Positions 26,181 to 37,971 are shown, counted from the first letter of the stretch. The stretch: 59,473 bases of DNA from Gemmatimonadota bacterium (GCA_009840005.1 VXOR01000044.1:1-59473); one strand, 5' to 3'. Translations and numbers: made by a program. Notes: generated by a model from the sequence alone, not told the origin.

Positions 26181-27932
26181 CTATTGACCTTTCTCGTCCT
26201 TCGCCAACGGCCCGGTCGGTGCATCCTTGCTGTAGAGCGACGATCCGCGCTCGTACGACACGGTCACCTCGCCATTGGCCACGTCCAGTCGCGGCACGTT
26301 GTTGTTGAACACATCGCGGTCCGGGCCGCGCATCACCGCCAACTGGGCGTCGCTCATTCCCTCGACCAATTCGCCCCAGCGGTTTTCCGGGTGGGCCATC
26401 TCGCCGCCGCTGCGGTTGAAGTTGCGCGACGAGTACTTGATCAGGATGCCCCGCCGCGCAATCTCGCTCTTCCAAGCCAACGCCCCGTGCGTCGTGCCGC
26501 CATCGCCGAAGAACAGCACGTCGCCGGCCTGCATCTCGACGTGTTTGACCAGCCCCATATCGCGGTCGCAGGTCCGCACGCCGGGGGGCAATTTGTAGTA
26601 CGCCTTGTGGCTGCCCGGCACACAGGCAAACCCCCCGTCGCCCGCCCGCACATCCCTGAGCTGCCAAGTCACAGTAATCGCCTCGCAATAGCTGCGGCCG
26701 TTGTGGTACACATAGCCGCGACCGGGGTTGAGCGGCTCGTTGGCGTCGTGCAGCGCATGGCCGCTAGTGCCTTTGACCGCGACAAAACCCGTCGCTCCAC
26801 CCATCCGCCCACCGCTGCCGCCCATCCAATTCAGCCGATGCTCGACCGCCGGATGCGCGACCATCCGCCGGAACGGTTCGCAATAGGGCTGGGGCAGTTC
26901 CAGCAGTCCATTCAACAAGGGACGCCCCGTTCCCGCCAGGCTTTTGGATCCCCGCGCCAACTCTGCGCCAACTTGGATCCGATCCTCAAAGCGATCCACT
27001 GCCTCGTTGGCCGCGGCCAACCACTCCTCGTCCATCACCCCGCGCAAGACCAGATAGCCGTTGAGATCCCAAAAGTAAAATTCTCGGTAGTCAATGTCGC
27101 TGTCGGGATCTATCTGCAAAAGCGACGGATGAAAGACCCCGGATTCCATCCGCGTCGTCTTGCCATCGGTCACAATCGTCGGCGGTGGAGTCGTGGCTTG
27201 ATAGCCCGGCTTGTAGAGCGAGGCCCGCTGTTCCGCGCTCAAGTCGGCGTGCCACTCCGGGCGCGGCTCCGCTTTGGTCTTCGGCCCCGTCCCCGCGCTG
27301 CGGATCACACCGCGTCCTGCGAATTCGTAACTCAACAGCCGCTGCCGTCCTTTCCCCTGCCACGGTCGCATCCCCTGCACTGTCGCCAACGCCACAATCA
27401 GCAAATCCCCCGCCCTAAGCGCCGGCTGCAAGGTAAGCCCCATATCGTCGGCCCCTGTCGCCACCTCCTCTGGCGTCGCCACATTCCCCTTGTGGCTGCA
27501 CGGCACCAGCACAAAGCCGCCGTCCCCCTCCTCCACATCCTCTAGCGCCCACAGCACCCGCACCCCCTCGCTGAAGCGCCGCCCGTTCTGGAAGTAGTAC
27601 GCAATGGCAGGATCCCGGGGCTCATTGCCGCCGACCAGCGGCGCGCTCGTATCGCAAGTCTCCTCGCACCAGACTTCCGGTGCGCGGTCGAGGATAAATC
27701 CCTGGCCGACGAGCTGATTGAGATACCACACCAACGCCGGATGCACCAACAAGTCGCGGAACGGCTCCCGCGCCTTCCCCGGCCAACCCAACATCCCCTC
27801 CGTCGCCCCCATGGCGTCGATCTCCCTATTGAGCCGTTCGACCTCCGGCCGAGTCAACGTCCCCGGCACATGCAAATACCCAGCCACGTCAAAACAGTAA
27901 TTCTCTTCGTTGGTCATCACTTCGCGGTCCAT
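26181..27932 (-). CDS. Tandem phytanoyl-CoA dioxygenase (PhyH)-like protein
   Basis: A 583-residue protein, about twice the usual PhyH length, starting at ATG 27932 behind AAAGGAGG. Domain 1 (about 10-270) has VPCSHKGN and a GDLLIVALATVQGMRPWQG stretch where the distal His is replaced by Gln. Domain 2 (about 280-560) has HALHDANEPL, VPGSHKAYYKLP, and DVLFFGDGGTTHGALAWK followed by RRGILIKYSS, so the HxD...H iron ligands and the 2-oxoglutarate Arg look intact there only. It is probably an Fe(II)/2-oxoglutarate oxygenase of unknown substrate, with domain 1 structural. Confidence 0.85.
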   Translation of the reverse strand: MDREVMTNEENYCFDVAGYLHVPGTLTRPEVERLNREIDAMGATEGMLGWPGKAREPFRDLLVHPALVWYLNQLVGQGFILDRAPEVWCEETCDTSAPLVGGNEPRDPAIAYYFQNGRRFSEGVRVLWALEDVEEGDGGFVLVPCSHKGNVATPEEVATGADDMGLTLQPALRAGDLLIVALATVQGMRPWQGKGRQRLLSYEFAGRGVIRSAGTGPKTKAEPRPEWHADLSAEQRASLYKPGYQATTPPPTIVTDGKTTRMESGVFHPSLLQIDPDSDIDYREFYFWDLNGYLVLRGVMDEEWLAAANEAVDRFEDRIQVGAELARGSKSLAGTGRPLLNGLLELPQPYCEPFRRMVAHPAVEHRLNWMGGSGGRMGGATGFVAVKGTSGHALHDANEPLNPGRGYVYHNGRSYCEAITVTWQLRDVRAGDGGFACVPGSHKAYYKLPPGVRTCDRDMGLVKHVEMQAGDVLFFGDGGTTHGALAWKSEIARRGILIKYSSRNFNRSGGEMAHPENRWGELVEGMSDAQLAVMRGPDRDVFNNNVPRLDVANGEVTVSYERGSSLYSKDAPTGPLAKDEKGQ

Positions 27933-28068
27933 TGGACACCTCCTTTGTCCAGAATCAGCGTCGGCGTTTTAATAGAAGACAATATAGCCGCTGCTCCAAT
28001 CAATCGGCAATGGACGCCACACCACCGACGCGATATATTGCGCCTACCAATTAACAGGAGAACACGCC

Positions 28069-29412
28069 ATGGCTTTGACCCCTTGGATCCGCATCGGCCA
28101 GCCCTTAGAGGCGGTCATGTCCGACTACGAGCGCATTTTCGACGCCTGGGAACAAGGCGGCATTCGTGGCCTTGTCTTTGGCCGTCTGGTCTTTGCCGAT
28201 GAGCAGGGCCAGAGTACCATCCCCGCATTCAAGGGCGATCCCGCGCCCTACCAAAAGCGCGGCCTCAAAGCCGAGCTGCGCGACATCCCCCTGCAACCCG
28301 ACAAGGAAAAGCTCCTACACGCCATGCTGGCCGACGCCAAAAAGCGCGGCTGGACCGTGATGATATTCTCACCTGCCTCCGGCACCATTGCCGCCGAGGG
28401 CCTGCCGCTGGAGGAGGACCCCTACGGCACTCAGGCACACGCTGCGTCTTGGGAGGACATCTTCGCGGCTTTTCCAGAAGCCGACGGCGGCATTGTCGAT
28501 GGCTGGACTGAGTCGCCCTACGAGCTGACGTATCACCACGGCAACGCGGTCTTCCGCCCGCTCAACGACGGCCAGCGCCGAGAAGCAACGGCTAGAGGCT
28601 ACGACACTGAACGATTGGATCGAGGCCGCCAGCATTTGCACCAGCGCTTCCAGCGCTTCACGCCTGCTGAAGTGGACTATTATGGCGATTACGGCGTACT
28701 CTCGGAGATGAACCTCTTCGACATCAACGAGGACGCGCTCTACTGGCTGCGCTGGCGCCGCGAAGACGGCATCCGCCAAGGCCGCGCCTTCCGCCAAGCC
28801 ATCGACGAGTTGCCGCGTCAACTGCTCTTGGGCAACGGCCCGCGCTCTGCTGTGTTTTCCGGCATGACCGCGCTCGACTTCCACGCTTGGGGACAGATTG
28901 TGGATTTGCTCCTAGTCAAGCACTACTTCTGGCATCGCGGCTTTGACGGGATGTACGGCACAGTCGCCCGCTGGGTGCAGCAGATTCAGGAGTGGAATCC
29001 AGTGTTGAGCGAGGCGCAGTGCTGGACGGTGCTCCGCGCTTGGCTCGGCATCCGCCTGCCCGAGGTGGAGTGCCTAGCCGACATGGAATTGGGATTTCCG
29101 CAGGCGTTTTTCGACGAGGTGGTGCAGGAAGAGACGCGCCGCGCCATCGCCGCGGTCGGCGACCCGCAAAAGATCCTGCCCTGGGTCGATACCGGGCGCA
29201 TGCCCCACGGCGGCGACCCCATGACCTCCGGCGACCTCTACCGCATCCTCCAAGCCTCGGAAGAGGCCGGGCTGCAGCGCTTCCTCTTCCACAATCACGC
29301 CCACCTGACCGCAGCCGAATGGGCGGTCATTTCGCGGATGTGTGGCACGGCGTGGGACGAAGATCCCGACGGCTACTGGCCTCCGGCGATGCCTAAACCG
29401 GGGACGTTCTAA
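28069..29412 (+). CDS. Uncharacterised 447-residue protein, TIM-barrel-like
   Basis: The start follows CAGGAGAACACGCC. No signal peptide. The sequence alternates strands and helices with barrel-like motifs: KKRGWTVMIFSPASGTIAAE, DGGIVDGWTESPYELTYHHG near residue 145, and RFLFHNHAHLTAAEWAVISR near the C-terminus. Clusters of His, Asp and Trp suggest a hydrolase of the glycosidase type. I do not recognise the family with certainty. It is divergent from the PhyH gene, with a 136-bp shared upstream region. Confidence 0.65.
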   Translation: MALTPWIRIGQPLEAVMSDYERIFDAWEQGGIRGLVFGRLVFADEQGQSTIPAFKGDPAPYQKRGLKAELRDIPLQPDKEKLLHAMLADAKKRGWTVMIFSPASGTIAAEGLPLEEDPYGTQAHAASWEDIFAAFPEADGGIVDGWTESPYELTYHHGNAVFRPLNDGQRREATARGYDTERLDRGRQHLHQRFQRFTPAEVDYYGDYGVLSEMNLFDINEDALYWLRWRREDGIRQGRAFRQAIDELPRQLLLGNGPRSAVFSGMTALDFHAWGQIVDLLLVKHYFWHRGFDGMYGTVARWVQQIQEWNPVLSEAQCWTVLRAWLGIRLPEVECLADMELGFPQAFFDEVVQEETRRAIAAVGDPQKILPWVDTGRMPHGGDPMTSGDLYRILQASEEAGLQRFLFHNHAHLTAAEWAVISRMCGTAWDEDPDGYWPPAMPKPGTF

Positions 29413-29685
29413 GCCCCTATAGCAGTCCCCGCCCTGCTAACGCGCCACATTGGCCATCAGTGGACGCGTGTCGCTTAAGGATCATCACAGCCCAGACCGA
29501 GCCGTCGATTCGTCGCTAACGAGCTCCGGCCTAGCCTCTGGTGGAACCCCCGCGAACGTACTGCGTCTCAGTAAGGAAGGTGTGCCTACATCTGCTTGCG
29601 AAAACGGCTCGATCGCTTCGGCATGCCCAACTCCGTTGCGACTGCGTGCAGCCACCCCATACCACCTTATCCAGAGGCCGATCTC

Positions 29686-31275
29686 ATGAGCTCAAGCCCC
29701 ACCTCTCCCTATCGGTACGCCGCCCTCGCTGGGCTTCTCGCCGCCCTCGCTCTTGCCGCATGCTCCCAGCCGACGGCATTTGCACCCAACTCGATGCCGT
29801 CCTCCCCAATGGCCGCCGAGGATTATAGGCACCTCTCTCCCCCTTCCTATTTTAATACCGAGTCGTACGCGTACATCGACGAGAATGACTTTCAGCTCGT
29901 GAGCACGTCGCCGCTCTCGACGTTCTCGATCGACGTGGACCGGGCTTCGTACGCCAACGTGCGCCGGTTCATCCAGCAGGGGCAACGGCCACCAGTCGAT
30001 GCGGTCCGCATTGAAGAAATGATTAACTACTTCCCTTACGAGTGGGATGAGGTATTGGGAGAACACCCTTTCGCCGTCACTACCGAAGTGTGGGACGCAC
30101 CCTGGAAACCCGTGCATCGGCTGGTGCGCATCGGCCTCAGAGCGCGGTCAATCGACACGGAGGATCTTCCACCCGGCAATTTCGTCTTTCTGCTCGATGT
30201 ATCGGGATCAATGGAGTCCCTCGACAAACTGCCGCTGCTCAAGAAGGCGTTCGCACTTCTCGTCGAGCAACTCAGGGCCGAGGACCGAGTGGCGATCGTG
30301 GTTTACGCCGGTGCTGCCGGGCTAGTTCTGCCCTCGACGCCGGGGAACTCACAAAAGGAGATCTTGGCCGCCCTAGAAAATCTCCATGCCGGCGGTAGCA
30401 CTGCAGGAGGAGCCGGGATCAAGCTGGCGTACCAAGTTGCGCGCGAGAATCACATCGCCGGCGGCAACAGTCGCGTCATTCTAGCGACAGACGGCGACTT
30501 CAACGTCGGTGCCTCAAGCGACGCCGAGATGATCCGGCTCATTGAGAAGGAACGGGAGAGCGGGATATTCCTGACAGTCCTCGGTTTCGGTACCGGGAAT
30601 CTGAAGGACTCGAAGATGGAACAAATCGCCGATCACGGAAACGGCAATTTTCACTACGTGGACAACCTGCTGGAAGCTAGGAAAGTCTTGGTGGAAGAGA
30701 TGGGCGGAATCCTCCTCACGCTTGCCAAGGACGTGAAGGTGCAGGTCGAGTTCAATCCTGCCCGAGCGGTCGGATACCGACTGATCGGCTATGAAAACCG
30801 CTTGCTCGACGAGGAAGACTTCAACGACGACACCAAGGATGCCGGCGAACTCGGGGCCGGACACACAGTGACGGCACTGTACGAGGTCGTGCCCGTGGGC
30901 GTCCCAGTTCCCGGGGGCACGGTTGACGAACTCCGCTACCAACCGGAGGACGAGGACGACACAGCCGTCGAGAGCGGCTTCGAGGAGGAGCTGATGTATG
31001 TCAAAATCCGCTACAAGGATCCAGACGGGTCGGTGAGCAGGCTACTGGCGCACACGGTGGTGGATGCTCCCGTCCGCCCGTCCACGGATTTCCGCTTCGC
31101 CACCGCCGTGGCGGGATTCGGCATGCTGCTTCGCGACTCACCCCACGCGGGCGACTACACACTAGAGGCCGTCATCGGGCTCGCCGAGCAAAGCCAAAGT
31201 CCTGACCCCAAGGGCTACCGGGGTGAGTTCATCCGCCTCGTCGAGACGGTGCGAGATTTGCGCCTGCTGGAGTGA
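29686..31275 (+). CDS. YfbK-like von Willebrand factor A lipoprotein
   Basis: Starting at ATG 29686 gives 529 residues with a lipoprotein signal ending LALAAC. After an N-terminal YfbK/VWFA-associated region (STSPLSTFSIDVDRASYANV and RIEEMINYFPYEW), a VWA domain begins NFVFLLDVSGSMESLDKLPL with the DxSxS metal site and LATDGDFNVG later. The C-terminal part (YKDPDGSVS..., FRFATAVAGFGMLLRDSPH) matches the DUF3520 region. It is membrane-attached and probably binds a protein partner through Mg2+. The 270 bp upstream (29413-29685) hold no gene I can support. Its 3' end overlaps the convergent sulfatase by 47 bp. Confidence 0.88.
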   Translation: MSSSPTSPYRYAALAGLLAALALAACSQPTAFAPNSMPSSPMAAEDYRHLSPPSYFNTESYAYIDENDFQLVSTSPLSTFSIDVDRASYANVRRFIQQGQRPPVDAVRIEEMINYFPYEWDEVLGEHPFAVTTEVWDAPWKPVHRLVRIGLRARSIDTEDLPPGNFVFLLDVSGSMESLDKLPLLKKAFALLVEQLRAEDRVAIVVYAGAAGLVLPSTPGNSQKEILAALENLHAGGSTAGGAGIKLAYQVARENHIAGGNSRVILATDGDFNVGASSDAEMIRLIEKERESGIFLTVLGFGTGNLKDSKMEQIADHGNGNFHYVDNLLEARKVLVEEMGGILLTLAKDVKVQVEFNPARAVGYRLIGYENRLLDEEDFNDDTKDAGELGAGHTVTALYEVVPVGVPVPGGTVDELRYQPEDEDDTAVESGFEEELMYVKIRYKDPDGSVSRLLAHTVVDAPVRPSTDFRFATAVAGFGMLLRDSPHAGDYTLEAVIGLAEQSQSPDPKGYRGEFIRLVETVRDLRLLE

Positions 31276-32743
31276 AAGGATTGAGAAAACCCGATACCTG
31301 ATTATCCTTCTCTCTTTCAAGTAAACACCATTCGTACGGACCAGGCCCCGTATGGCCAATCATCTCGGCGATTTGCCCGCGCATTGACGCAATCCGATCC
31401 TGACAATCGAGATTGCCAGCCACGTTTTTCATTTCACCCGGATCGGCATCCAAGTCGTACAGTTCGTCGATATCGAACCGGTTCCAGATATATTTCCAGT
31501 TCCCGTCCCGGACCATCACATGGGCAGCGAGCTGTTCAGGCTCCTGAGCGTTGTGATAAATCGCGTCGAGGCTGGCAATCTCGGCGAAGATGGGCCGATG
31601 ATCGGGTTCTCGTCCGTTCAGGATTGCCTCCGCTACGGAGCATCCATCAATGGGTGCTGACGGACTTTCATTTGCGAGGTTGAGTAACGTCGGCATCAGA
31701 TCGACGCCGGCAAACGGCGCGGCAACCCGGAACCCGCGCGGCAACTGTTCTGGCCATGAGATCAAACAGGGCACCCGTACCGACGCTTCATACATCAGGC
31801 ATTTCTCCACATAGCCATGATCGCCCAGCAATTCCCCGTGGTCACTTATGAAGACGACAATCGTATTGTCGAGAAGATCTCGCTCCTCAAGGGTTTTGAG
31901 GATGCGCCCGACTTGCGTGTCAATGTGTGTGATGAGGGCGTAATAGTACGCCACCATTCGGCGAAATTCCGCGTCAGTCACCTCAGGACGAATGCGAAAC
32001 TTCCCCCGCGTCTGAAAGTCGGGCTTGCCTTCGAGTGGATCTCGCAGTGAGGCAGGAAGCGGAATCTGTTCTTCTGGATAGCTCGCTAGAAGTTCAGGTC
32101 GAACCAAGATTCTAGGATGCGGATCCTTGACACTGGCAAATAGAAAGAACGGATCGTCATCTGTCTGACGAATAAATTCCAGACTGCGGTCAACTGTCCA
32201 AGTCGTCCGTTGCTGCCGGGGATCCTCAATGGTACCAAACTCCAAGGTATTTTCGTACAGGGTCATCCCAGGCGCGTCTGAGAGATACAGGTTGGGAACC
32301 CCTTCTCGCGCAAAATAATCGAACAGTGGATCTGGATATTCACCCAAATAACGATAGGTGCACCAGAAGTCCGTGAACCCGTGTTGCGGTAGGTGATCAT
32401 CGCCCAAATGCCACGGTCCGACAATGCCACAGCGATATCCGGCCGCTTTCAGCACATCGCCGATTGTAATGCAGTTGTCCGGCAGATAGGCACCGAACTC
32501 GCCCTTCCTGCCGGGGCCGTAATTCCGCAGTTGCAGGTGGGCATGCGGATAAAGGCCCGTCAACCAACTCGCGCGTGCCGGCGAACACACGGGAGAAGCG
32601 CAGTACGCGTTCTCAAAGCAAACACCATTCGCCGCCAACCGATCGAGGTGCGGCGTCTGAACCGTAGAACTACCCGCGAATCCAGCCGCATCCCATCGCA
32701 TCTGATCGCACATAATCAGCACTATATTCGGGCGTGGGCTCAT
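31229..32743 (-). CDS. Sulfatase (type I, formylglycine-dependent)
   Basis: Starting at ATG 32743, the second ATG after GGAGG with good spacing, gives 504 residues. It opens PRPNIVLIMCDQMRWDAAGF (metal-binding Asp13). Cys53 in CSPARASWLTG is the Cys-x-Pro-x-Arg formylglycine site. TIVVFISDHGELLGDHG supplies the second metal pair. No signal peptide is visible, so it may be cytoplasmic. Choline-sulfatase or arylsulfatase-type substrates are possible. Maturation needs a formylglycine-generating enzyme, which is not in the window. The tail overlaps the VWA gene by 47 bp. Confidence 0.92.
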   Translation of the reverse strand: MSPRPNIVLIMCDQMRWDAAGFAGSSTVQTPHLDRLAANGVCFENAYCASPVCSPARASWLTGLYPHAHLQLRNYGPGRKGEFGAYLPDNCITIGDVLKAAGYRCGIVGPWHLGDDHLPQHGFTDFWCTYRYLGEYPDPLFDYFAREGVPNLYLSDAPGMTLYENTLEFGTIEDPRQQRTTWTVDRSLEFIRQTDDDPFFLFASVKDPHPRILVRPELLASYPEEQIPLPASLRDPLEGKPDFQTRGKFRIRPEVTDAEFRRMVAYYYALITHIDTQVGRILKTLEERDLLDNTIVVFISDHGELLGDHGYVEKCLMYEASVRVPCLISWPEQLPRGFRVAAPFAGVDLMPTLLNLANESPSAPIDGCSVAEAILNGREPDHRPIFAEIASLDAIYHNAQEPEQLAAHVMVRDGNWKYIWNRFDIDELYDLDADPGEMKNVAGNLDCQDRIASMRGQIAEMIGHTGPGPYEWCLLEREKDNQVSGFLNPFTPAGANLAPSRRGG

Positions 32744-32849
32744 CGTCATCCTCCGAGTCTCTGGCGTTTACCGGCGCTTATTAGCTATAATAAGGCCGCT
32801 CCGCACGGCTAGCGAATCTTCCCATACACCAATACACAGGGATCGAATC

Positions 32850-34106
32850 ATGGCCAAAAAACGCGGCAAACAACGTCCCATCCGCGTCGGCGTAGTCGGC
32901 GTCGGTCGCGGCCGCTCCTTTATGCAGGCGGCTGCGGCGACCGGCATGGAACTGGTCGCCATTTGCGACATTTGGGAAGAGCGCCTCATCGCAGAAGGCA
33001 AGGCGCTCAACGTGTCCACATTCATCGATTACGACGACTTCCTCGGCTGCGACATGGACGCGGTCGTGCTGGCCAACTACTTCCACCAGCACGCGCCCTT
33101 TGCTATCAAAGCGCTCAACGCCGGCAGACACGTAATGAGCGAAACCGCAGCCTGCCACACCTTGGGCGAAGGCGTGGCGCTGGCGCGAGCAGTCGAGAAA
33201 AGCGGCAAGATCTACATGTTCGCCGAGAACTACCCCTATATGGTCTTCAACCAAGAGATGAAACGACTCTACCAACAGGGCCGCGTCGGCGAGTTCAAAT
33301 ACGGCGAGGGCGAATACGTCCACCCCGACCCACCCGAAGTAAAACTAGCGCGCAGTTGCGGGCGCGACCACTGGCGCAACTGGATCCCTTCCACGTACTA
33401 CTGCACCCATTCCATCGCCCCAGTCATGTACATCACCGACACCCGCCCCGTAAAAGTAAACGGCTTTGTCATCCCCTTTGACTTCGCCGATCCCACCCAA
33501 ACGCTGCACATGAACCGCAGTGACACCGCCGCAGTAATCATCTGCCGGATGGACAACGACGCGGTGATGAAGTCGCTACACGGCGCGCTGCGCGGTCATG
33601 GCAACTACGTCCGCATCCACGGCAACAAAGGCGTGATGGAAAACTGCCGCCACGGCGACAAACACCGGCTGCGCGTGTGGTACGAGCCGTGGGAAAAGCG
33701 CAAGAGCGATCCAGTCGAAACCGTGTACAGTCCCAACTTCCCCGTGCACCATGGCCTAGCGGCGCGCACCGGCCACGGCGGAGGCGACTTCTTCACCAGC
33801 TACCACTTTGCCGCGGCTATCCGCACCGGCGAGCCGCCCTATCTCGACGTGTACCGCGGCATCGACATGAGCATCGCCGGAATCCAAGCGTGGCGCTCGG
33901 CGCTGAATGATTCAGCACCAATGGAAATACCCGACTTTCGCCGCGAATCAGTGCGCAGAAAATACGCCAAAGACGACTGGTCGCCCGACCCCGAGCGCAA
34001 AAAGAAGTCGCCGCCTAGCAGTATTTTGGGCGCAATTGAACCAGACGCCGCAGCGAAAAAGCTGGCGAGCAAAGTCTGGGCAGACCAAGGCTATCTAGGC
34101 GATTGA
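32850..34106 (+). CDS. Gfo/Idh/MocA-family oxidoreductase (variant active site)
   Basis: A 418-residue protein with a Rossmann nucleotide site near the N-terminus (RVGVVGVGRGRSFMQAAAAT) and the family's C-terminal alpha/beta domain. The usual Glu-Lys-Pro at the end of strand 5 is replaced by ETA in GRHVMSETAACHTLGEGV, so the catalytic Lys is missing. Downstream it has YMVFNQEMKRLYQQGRVGEF and STYYCTHSIAPVMYITD (H-S in place of H-D/H-x-x-D). It may be a redox-cofactor enzyme with another chemistry, such as glycoside cleavage by transient oxidation, or a non-catalytic member. Confidence 0.85.
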   Translation: MAKKRGKQRPIRVGVVGVGRGRSFMQAAAATGMELVAICDIWEERLIAEGKALNVSTFIDYDDFLGCDMDAVVLANYFHQHAPFAIKALNAGRHVMSETAACHTLGEGVALARAVEKSGKIYMFAENYPYMVFNQEMKRLYQQGRVGEFKYGEGEYVHPDPPEVKLARSCGRDHWRNWIPSTYYCTHSIAPVMYITDTRPVKVNGFVIPFDFADPTQTLHMNRSDTAAVIICRMDNDAVMKSLHGALRGHGNYVRIHGNKGVMENCRHGDKHRLRVWYEPWEKRKSDPVETVYSPNFPVHHGLAARTGHGGGDFFTSYHFAAAIRTGEPPYLDVYRGIDMSIAGIQAWRSALNDSAPMEIPDFRRESVRRKYAKDDWSPDPERKKKSPPSSILGAIEPDAAAKKLASKVWADQGYLGD

Positions 34107-34116
34107 TTCCGCTGCT

Positions 34117-34158
34117 CTACCGCCCGACTGCATCGTCGCCCTTGAAGCGATAGGAATG
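34117..34158 (-). pseudogene. Remnant 3' end of a second Gfo/Idh gene
   Basis: On the minus strand the frame reads HSYRFKGDDAVGR-stop. It matches HPYRLRGGDVAGW near the C-terminus of the intact Gfo/Idh protein just upstream (34212-35303), residue for residue over 13 positions with conservative changes. Nucleotides agree at most positions around GCGATAGG. Nothing upstream of the segment resembles the rest of the gene, so it is the tail of a lost tandem copy. Confidence 0.6.
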
Positions 34159-34211
34159 CGGCCATTACTGACATTGTGCTGCCCGTGGCCGCGCAGAGCG
34201 GAAGTTTCCCC

Positions 34212-35303
34212 TCAAAAATCCATCGGCGGCGGTCCATCGTAGCCAATGCTCTGCCACCCGGCGACATCGCCGCCCCTGAGGCGATAGGGGTGCGGATACA
34301 GCTTGAGCGTGCGGTCCGCAAACGGCAGAGCCACCCGCTCGTGTCCCCGGTGAGCCGAGCGCACCAAGGCGATGGCCACTTCGAGCGAGTGGCGGTAGTC
34401 GTCGCCGCTGCTATACGGCTCAGTGCCGTCCCGATGGGCGCGCATTAGGCGCTCGATCGTATAGGTGAAGGCATCAGCCACCGGCTGCTCCAAAAAGTCG
34501 GGATACACCGGAGATGCCGCCGCGCCAGTTCCTTCGATCAACACCGGCCGCGGGCGCGCCAAAAAGACCTGCCCGCGCGCGCCAGTGACCGAGATAAAGG
34601 TCGGCACGCGGCCATCCGGCTCAGGAGCGACGACCTCGCAGACGATGCCGCCGCTCAGTCCCAAGCGGCCGTACGCGGGTACATCCCCTTCCTCTATAGG
34701 CGTGCCTTCCGCCACGTACCCCGGCACCGCTGGCAGGGTGTACCCTTCCACCCACTCCACATCCATCCCAGTGAGGATGCGCAACGCCGCAATCTGCACA
34801 CAACCACCGCCGGACACCTCGGTCGGCAACCCACCCGGAATCGCCGCTGCCGTCAACTGGCCAATATGTCCCTGCCGCACCCACTCGACCACCTCGGGCA
34901 TATACGGCGTCGCCCATCCAGCTTGAGCGCAGCCGAACAAGGTGCCGTGCTTCCGGCAGATGCGGATCATTTCGTCGGCCTCGTGCAGTTCGTGAGAAAT
35001 CGGCTTCTCGCAGGAAACCACCCGCACGCCAGCGCGAGCGCAGGTCGTAACGCAAGGATAGTTCTGACCCACCGGCACCACGGCAGAGACAATGTCGGGC
35101 ACTTCGGCCGCCAAGAGGCCGTCGAGATCGTCGTACACCTTCTCCACGCCGTAGCGCCGGGCAATGGCATCCCGCCGCTCTCTAGCGCGATCGACGAGAC
35201 CGACAATCTCACAGTTGGGATGAGCGGCGTACGCGCGCGTGTAATAGCGGCCCCACGTGCCGGCCGCACCGACGACGGCCACTCGGTATTGTTCATTAGT
35301 CAT
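34212..35303 (-). CDS. Gfo/Idh/MocA-family oxidoreductase
   Basis: A 363-residue protein starting at ATG 35303 behind AGGAG. Rossmann fold YRVAVVGAAGTWGRYYTRAY, then VVSCEKPISHELHEADEMIR with the family's Glu-Lys-Pro motif intact. The C-terminal domain has GGGCVQIAALRILTGMDVEW. It is an NAD(P)-dependent sugar- or polyol-type dehydrogenase. It is divergent from the tyrS leader, whose promoter starts 15 bp from this start codon. Confidence 0.88.
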   Translation of the reverse strand: MTNEQYRVAVVGAAGTWGRYYTRAYAAHPNCEIVGLVDRARERRDAIARRYGVEKVYDDLDGLLAAEVPDIVSAVVPVGQNYPCVTTCARAGVRVVSCEKPISHELHEADEMIRICRKHGTLFGCAQAGWATPYMPEVVEWVRQGHIGQLTAAAIPGGLPTEVSGGGCVQIAALRILTGMDVEWVEGYTLPAVPGYVAEGTPIEEGDVPAYGRLGLSGGIVCEVVAPEPDGRVPTFISVTGARGQVFLARPRPVLIEGTGAAASPVYPDFLEQPVADAFTYTIERLMRAHRDGTEPYSSGDDYRHSLEVAIALVRSAHRGHERVALPFADRTLKLYPHPYRLRGGDVAGWQSIGYDGPPPMDF

Positions 35304-35317
35304 TGTTAGTCTCCTAA

Positions 35318-35346
35318 TTGACGAGAATAGAGGTCGCGGTTATATT
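35318..35346 (+). promoter_or_regulatory. Promoter of the tyrS leader transcript
   Basis: TTGACG (35318-35323), a 17-bp spacer, and TATATT (35341-35346), nearly consensus sigma-70. Transcription is expected near 35353, only about 10 bp before the leader-peptide ATG, a short leader like that of trpL. Confidence 0.65.
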
Positions 35347-35362
35347 TTTGCGCGGAGAATAA

Positions 35363-35443
35363 ATGATGCAAACTCTACGCGCTGATCGCCACTATTATTA
35401 TACCCCGCGTGCGCGTGTTTACGAATTAGTTGGTAGCCTATAA
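35363..35443 (+). CDS. tyrS leader peptide (Tyr-rich, 26 residues)
   Basis: The frame starts MMQTLRADRH, then YYYTPRARVYELVGSL-stop. GGAG at 35354-35357 is correctly spaced. Tyr is TAT TAT TAT at 35393-35401 plus TAC at 35420-35422. TACCCC (35401-35406), directly after the Tyr run, is segment 1; it can pair with GGGGTA at 37974-37979 beyond the intron. A ribosome stalled at the Tyr codons would cover segment 1; one that finishes would leave it free. The stop TAA lies 5 bp before the predicted intron start. Confidence 0.75.
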   Translation: MMQTLRADRHYYYTPRARVYELVGSL

Positions 35444-35448
35444 AATAG

Positions 35449-37963
<2,515 letters not shown>

Positions 37964-37971
37964 TTCATAGA

